Below, one piece after another: positions 60,399 to 64,000 of a stretch of DNA of 64,000 nucleotides. Source of the stretch: Actinomadura luteofluorescens (GTDB taxonomy: Bacteria > Actinomycetota > Actinomycetes > Streptosporangiales > Streptosporangiaceae). Every line of letters starts with the position of its first letter. The first letter of the stretch is position 1. The stretch covers positions 9,176,001-9,240,000 of the forward strand of contig NZ_JACCBA010000001.1 of assembly GCF_013409365.1 (NCBI RefSeq). The letters are read 5' to 3'. The notes beneath the pieces were generated by a model. It searched no databases. It was not told the DNA's origin and saw only the letters and a list, made by a program, of their open reading frames with translations. The position numbers and the translations under genes are program-made.

Positions 60399-60800
60399 GT
60401 GAGCACCTTCATCGACAAGATCGCCTGGATCCACCTGGACGGCGGCAGGATCCTCAGCACCCGATCGCGGGGCAAGGACGTCTACTACCTCCCCGGCGGC
60501 AAGCGCGAACCCGGCGAGAGCGACCTCGACACCCTGGTCAGGGAGATCCAGGAGGAGCTCGCCGTCACGATCGCCCCCGCCACCGCCGCGCGCCTGGGCA
60601 CCTTCCGAGCCCAGGCCCACGGCCACTCCGAAGGCGTCACCGTCCAGATGACCTGCTACACCGCCGACCATCAGGGCGAGCCGACCCCGAGCAGCGAGAT
60701 CGAGGAGGTCACCTGGCTGACCTACGCCGACCGCGCCCGCGTGTCCCCGGTCGACCAGATCATCTTCGACCACCTCCACACCACCGGCCACCTCCACTGA
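60399..60800 (+). CDS. NUDIX hydrolase
   Basis: 133 aa from GTG 60399 (AGGA 8 nt upstream). Nudix box GKREPGESDLDTLVREIQEE fits GX5EX7REXXEE completely. It hydrolyses a nucleoside diphosphate linked to another moiety; the substrate is not readable. Confidence 0.9.
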   Translation: MSTFIDKIAWIHLDGGRILSTRSRGKDVYYLPGGKREPGESDLDTLVREIQEELAVTIAPATAARLGTFRAQAHGHSEGVTVQMTCYTADHQGEPTPSSEIEEVTWLTYADRARVSPVDQIIFDHLHTTGHLH

Positions 60801-60823
60801 CCACCTGGTCGCCCGGCACGTCC

Positions 60824-61706
60824 TCACAGCCGGTCAGACGGACCCGGCCCGGATTCTCCGCGTGCCCAGCGTTCGGCGCGCGCGAGAGCCTGGCTGATCC
60901 AGGGCATCTTGTCGCGACCGTAGTCGTCGACGTCATGTCCCGGTCGCCCGGCCAGCGCCCGCTTCAACGACGCGTACTCGTCCCGGTGGCGCCGGTCGGC
61001 GCGGAGCCAGTCCCGGAGCAGCAGCATCTCCCGCCAGATCGGGGACGCGAGAGGATGAAAGTGGACGTTTGTCGGGCGTCGCGGATCGGCGTCCACCGCG
61101 ACCTGCTCGTCGTGACGGATTCCGTGCCGGTCGATGCCGTAGAACGGGCCGGCGACATGGACGAAGCCGGCGGCCTGGCCCGCCGCCGCGCAGGCGGTCG
61201 CGGCCTCCAGGTCATCGACCACGACCTGGAGGTCGATGATGTCCTTGGCGGGCAGGCCGGGCACGGAGGTCGACCCGATGTGATCGATCCGCCGGGCATG
61301 CGCTCCCAGCACCGCGGCGAGACGCCTCATGAGCCGGTCGGCTTGGACGGGCCAGGACGGGTCGGGCTCGGCCACCATCGCCGTCCGGCAGCCTGGGAGC
61401 GCGCCGGCGTTGGGCAAGATTGGTCGCGAACGGCGCGATCCGCTGCCGCCACAGGTCCTCCAGCTCTTGTCGGCCATCGGTTACGGAGACCCAGGCGTCC
61501 ACTTCCGGGTCGCGGCCCGCTCGACGCTGGTCGTGGCCCGCGTCCACGCCGATGACCAGATGGCAGGCGCCGGCCTCCGGCACCGTGGCCTGAGCGAACT
61601 GGACGGTGACGGACTCGCTGGTCGAAAGGCTTCGCAGGCGACCGAGCGCGTGACGCACAGCGGAGTCGTCGTCGCCGGTGACCGTCACCTTGAACACGCT
61701 CACCAC
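60824..61706 (-). pseudogene. GrpB/UPF0157-family protein with frameshift
   Basis: Upstream frame (from GTG 61706) codes VFKVTVTGDDDSAVRHAL and LEDLWRQRIAPFATNLAQRR, typical of the linker preceding GrpB in actinomycete CoaE-GrpB-like proteins. Near 61,390 the homology moves one frame to AMVAEPDPSWPVQADRL, DHIGSTSVPGLPAKDIIDLQ and NVHFHPL, ending at 60824. Joined length is about 290 aa. A start at ATG 61378 would give an intact 184-aa GrpB domain but has no ribosome site. Either a broken gene or a sequencing indel. Confidence 0.65.
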
Positions 61707-61731
61707 CCCTAGTGATCGCCTCGTTGGGGTC

Positions 61732-62250
61732 TCATTCTCCGGTTCGGCCGTCCAGGGCTTCGCGCAGGAGGTCGGCGTGGCCGTTGTGGCGCGCGTACTC
61801 TTCGATCATGTGGAGGTAGACCCAGCGCAGGGTCAGGTCGCCGGTCCTGGCAGGGAACTCCTCCTGCAGTGACCGGCCCTGTGCGGTCTGCCGAGCCTGT
61901 TCGACCTCCCTGGCGTAGACGGCGAAGTCCTCTTGGGCGCCCGCCGCGTCGCCGAGGTCGAAGTCTCCGTCGGGATGCTCCTCCGAGCAGTACAGGTCAC
62001 CGAGGGCGTCCTGCCTGTCGAACATGCGGCGGAACCACCATCGTTCGTTCTCCGCAAGGTGGCGTACGAGGCCGAGCAGGGTCAGGGTCGTGCTCGGCAC
62101 GGGCCTTGACGCGAGTTGTTCACCGGTCAGTCCGCTGCACTTGAGCAGCAGCGTGGAGCGGTGGAAATCCAGATACGCCTCCAGAGACGCGCGCTCGTCG
62201 TGTCCGTATGGGAAGGCGCCGCGATCAACTGCGGGTGCGGTCCATGTCAT
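61732..62250 (-). CDS. DinB-family (DUF664) protein
   Basis: 172 aa. LEAYLDFHRSTLLLKCSGLTGEQL, TLLGLVRHLAENERWWF and WVYLHMIEEYARHNGHADLLRE place the metal-binding His residues expected in the four-helix DinB/DUF664 fold. Such proteins include thiol S-transferases (mycothiol-dependent); the substrate is unknown. Gap of 25 nt to the GrpB gene on the same strand. Confidence 0.9.
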   Translation of the reverse strand: MTWTAPAVDRGAFPYGHDERASLEAYLDFHRSTLLLKCSGLTGEQLASRPVPSTTLTLLGLVRHLAENERWWFRRMFDRQDALGDLYCSEEHPDGDFDLGDAAGAQEDFAVYAREVEQARQTAQGRSLQEEFPARTGDLTLRWVYLHMIEEYARHNGHADLLREALDGRTGE

Positions 62251-62364
62251 GGGAGCGAATCCTCGCCTACGGGCATCCGGGGATCCACGGGTTATTGCCT
62301 CCGCTGGTCAACTCCCACGGAGGGGCGCACGTCACATCGGTACGTTCTTGACCGGGAGCCGCCG

Positions 62365-62835
62365 ATGTACTCGCAGCCAGTTCCGCCCCGATTCCCTCGC
62401 ACGCCGGGACCGCGCGGCGGTTTACCGGGTGCCGTCGTGGCGGTCATCGCCGGAGCGTGCCTGCTCTTCGGCGGGCTCGGCGGCTGCGCGGTCGGCATGG
62501 GGATCGGCGGCGCGGCGGGGCCGACCGCTCCGCCGTCACCCGTGGCCTCCACCGGCGAGCTGGCATCTGGTCGCGCGACGCCTTCGTCTCCTGCGCCGTC
62601 CCCGTCGACGTCCGCTCCGAAGCGCAGGGCCCGCCCGACCGTCAGCCCCACCGTTCGCAAGGTCGAGCCGAGGCCGACGCGCCACAGGACGCCCCGGCCC
62701 AGGGGGACCAGCGCGCGCCCGCCGGCGCGGACCGTCCACCCGGGGGCTTTCTGCTCACCCGCCGGAGCCGTCGGCACCGCCAACGGCAGGGTCTACACCT
62801 GCAAGGGGCCCGGCCAGCCCAGGTGGCGCCGGTAG
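62365..62835 (+). CDS. Membrane-anchored Pro/Ser/Thr-rich secreted protein
   Basis: 156 aa, GGGAG upstream. After a Pro-rich cytoplasmic start comes one membrane segment (GAVVAVIAGACLLFGGLGGCAVGMGIGG), then a long disordered Pro/Ser/Thr/Arg-rich stretch and a small C-terminal Cys motif GAFCSPAGAVGT...YTCKGPGQPRWRR, common in actinobacterial envelope proteins. Its last 81 bp overlap the convergent molybdopterin enzyme gene. Confidence 0.75.
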   Translation: MYSQPVPPRFPRTPGPRGGLPGAVVAVIAGACLLFGGLGGCAVGMGIGGAAGPTAPPSPVASTGELASGRATPSSPAPSPSTSAPKRRARPTVSPTVRKVEPRPTRHRTPRPRGTSARPPARTVHPGAFCSPAGAVGTANGRVYTCKGPGQPRWRR

Positions 62836-64000
62836 GGCGGTGACCTCTACGCGGGTGTCGTGGAAGACGGGCCCGCCGCCGAGGTCGGTGTCGCGCTCGT
62901 CGACCACGGCGTTGGCGTTGGAGCCGCCGGAGAGCTTGGCCCAGTGGCCCTTGGAGGTCGCCGCCACGCCGGGGCGCACCTCGTCGGTGATCTTCAGGAC
63001 GGCCTCGAAGGAGCCCCGGTCGTTGGCGACCGCGACCCGCTGGCCGTCGCTGAGGCCCCGGGCCTTCGCGTCGTCCTCGTGGAGGCGGACGGTGAGGCCG
63101 CCGGAGCGGCGCCTCAGCTCCGGGTTGTTGGCGAACTGGGTGTTGAGGAACTCGTGCGACGCCGCCGAGACCAGGGCGAGCGGGTATCTCCCGGCCCGCT
63201 GCTCGTCGGCGACCTCCGCGGGCGGGACGTACCCGGCGAGACCGGCGGCGGGGGAGCGGAACTCGAACCGTCCCGACGGGGTGGGGAAGCCGTCGGCGTA
63301 CGGCAGGAACGGGTCCGGGACCGACATGCGCACGAACCCCTCCTTGCGGAGCCGGTCCAGCGTGACGCCCGCCATCCACGGGTGGTCCGACGCCAGCAGT
63401 TGCTCGGCGAGGCTCTCGTCGGAGTCGCACAGGGCCGGTTCCCGCAGGCCCATCCGGCGCGCCAGGCGGCGGAAGGTCTCGGTCGTCGGCAGGCACTCGC
63501 CGGGCGGCGCCACCGCGGGCTCGTTCCACGTGAGGTACAGGTGGCCGTAGCCCTCGTGCAGGTCGGCGTGCTCGTGCTGCGCCGTCGCGGGCAGCACGAT
63601 GTCGGCGTAGTCGACGGTGTCGGTCGGGAACTGCTCCAGGACCACGGTGAACAGGTCGTCGCGGGCCAGGCCCCGCCGCACCTTGTTCTGGTGCGGGGTG
63701 CTGCCCGCGGGGTTCGCCGCGATGACGAACAGGGCCTTGACGGGCGGGTCCTGGACGTCCAGCAGGCCCTCGCCGAGGCGGCTCATCGACAGCGTCCGCA
63801 CCGGGTGGGGGCGCAGGTCGTCGCGCCACAGCGCGGCCTTGGCCAGCTTCACATGACCGGACGTGGAGAACGCGACGCCGCCGCCGCGCCGTGCCCAGTC
63901 GCCGGTCACGGCGGGGATGGCGGCGATCAGCCGGAGGGCGGCCCCGCCGCCGGAGTGCCGCTGGAGCCCCTGCGTCGCGCGGATCGCGGTGGGACGGGTG
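62755..64000 (-). CDS. Molybdopterin-dependent oxidoreductase (5' truncated by window edge)
   Basis: About 415 aa of the C-terminal part; the frame is open to the right edge. ALFVIAANPAGSTPHQNKVRRGLARDDLF, LPATAQHEHADLHEGYGHLYLTWNEPA and the molydopterin-dinucleotide-binding C-terminal domain with SAASHEFLNTQFANN and GLSDGQRVAVANDRG match formate dehydrogenase-H/DMSO-reductase-family enzymes of the actinobacterial stand-alone type. The active-site metal region lies outside. Ends with an unusual Pro/Gly-rich tail overlapping the convergent gene. Confidence 0.88.
   Translation of the reverse strand, partial: TRPTAIRATQGLQRHSGGGAALRLIAAIPAVTGDWARRGGGVAFSTSGHVKLAKAALWRDDLRPHPVRTLSMSRLGEGLLDVQDPPVKALFVIAANPAGSTPHQNKVRRGLARDDLFTVVLEQFPTDTVDYADIVLPATAQHEHADLHEGYGHLYLTWNEPAVAPPGECLPTTETFRRLARRMGLREPALCDSDESLAEQLLASDHPWMAGVTLDRLRKEGFVRMSVPDPFLPYADGFPTPSGRFEFRSPAAGLAGYVPPAEVADEQRAGRYPLALVSAASHEFLNTQFANNPELRRRSGGLTVRLHEDDAKARGLSDGQRVAVANDRGSFEAVLKITDEVRPGVAATSKGHWAKLSGGSNANAVVDERDTDLGGGPVFHDTRVEVTALPAPPGLAGPLAGVDPAVGGADGSGG

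Noticed and set aside
1..64000. CRISPR arrays, tRNA/rRNA genes, IS elements, prophage or attachment sites
   Set aside because: I looked for repeat-spacer patterns, tRNA-like folds and transposase or integrase motifs and saw none I could support.

Overview
ORGANISM. The DNA is very GC-rich (I estimate above 70% in genes), with GTG starts, ATGA/GTGA gene overlaps, leaderless promoters and actinobacterial gene families throughout. It reads as a chromosome segment of a filamentous actinomycete. Actinomadura or a relative in the Streptosporangiales is my best guess from gene content; this is inference, not proof. REGION 1 (1 to about 33 kb): the tailoring part of a natural-product gene cluster, cut at the left edge and without a polyketide synthase or NRPS in view. 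It encodes deoxysugar supply (RmlB-type 4,6-dehydratase, NDP-hexose 2,3-dehydratase, aldo/keto reductase, DegT aminotransferase), a pentose branch (UDP-glucose dehydrogenase plus a UDP-glucuronate-decarboxylase-like SDR), a TylF-type and two TylM1/DesVI-type methyltransferases, two further methyltransferases, a P450, three GT1 glycosyltransferases and a DrrA/DrrB exporter. It also holds an unusual sulfur set: cysteine desulfurase, a cystathionine/methionine gamma-lyase-family enzyme, homocysteine S-methyltransferase, a MoaD/ThiS-like carrier ending in Gly-Gly, and a SUMF1-fold protein without the usual catalytic Cys pair. The set of functions matches the sugar and sulfur parts of calicheamicin/esperamicin-type enediynes (thiosugar, aminopentose, hydroxyamino sugar, methyl trisulfide), so I propose an enediyne or a related thiosugar glycoside cluster. 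Two solute-binding-protein-like genes without signal peptides and a HDxFGH-motif protein have no obvious role. Almost every promoter region here carries a short AT-rich island with a shared 18-bp dyad of form RCTwTA-N6-TATAGT, 20 to 85 nt before a start codon. No regulator gene lies in this region. REGION 2 (33 to 38 kb): secreted functions, namely an unknown secreted protein, an M36-type metallopeptidase and an AA10 lytic polysaccharide monooxygenase. REGION 3 (37.8 to 48 kb): a TetR gene and a type II phosphomannose-isomerase-like cupin face a ten-gene minus-strand operon. That operon encodes a secreted EEP phosphodiesterase, two unknown proteins, a Tat lipoprotein SBP, LacI, DppB, a 36-codon repeat-derived ORF, DppC, DppD and DppF, behind a LacI-like operator. 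REGION 4 (48 to 64 kb): housekeeping and mixed genes, including a GH20 hexosaminidase sharing a promoter element with the LPMO, MctP/DUF3311 monocarboxylate uptake, TrpEG with a Trp-Trp-Trp leader peptide and attenuator, an SDR, a WYL regulator, adenosine deaminase, DUF1266, NUDIX, a frameshifted GrpB, DinB, a membrane-anchored protein and a molybdopterin oxidoreductase running off the right edge. Two genes (DNA alkylation repair near 9.2 kb, GrpB near 61.4 kb) look broken by single-base frameshifts, which may be real or sequencing errors.
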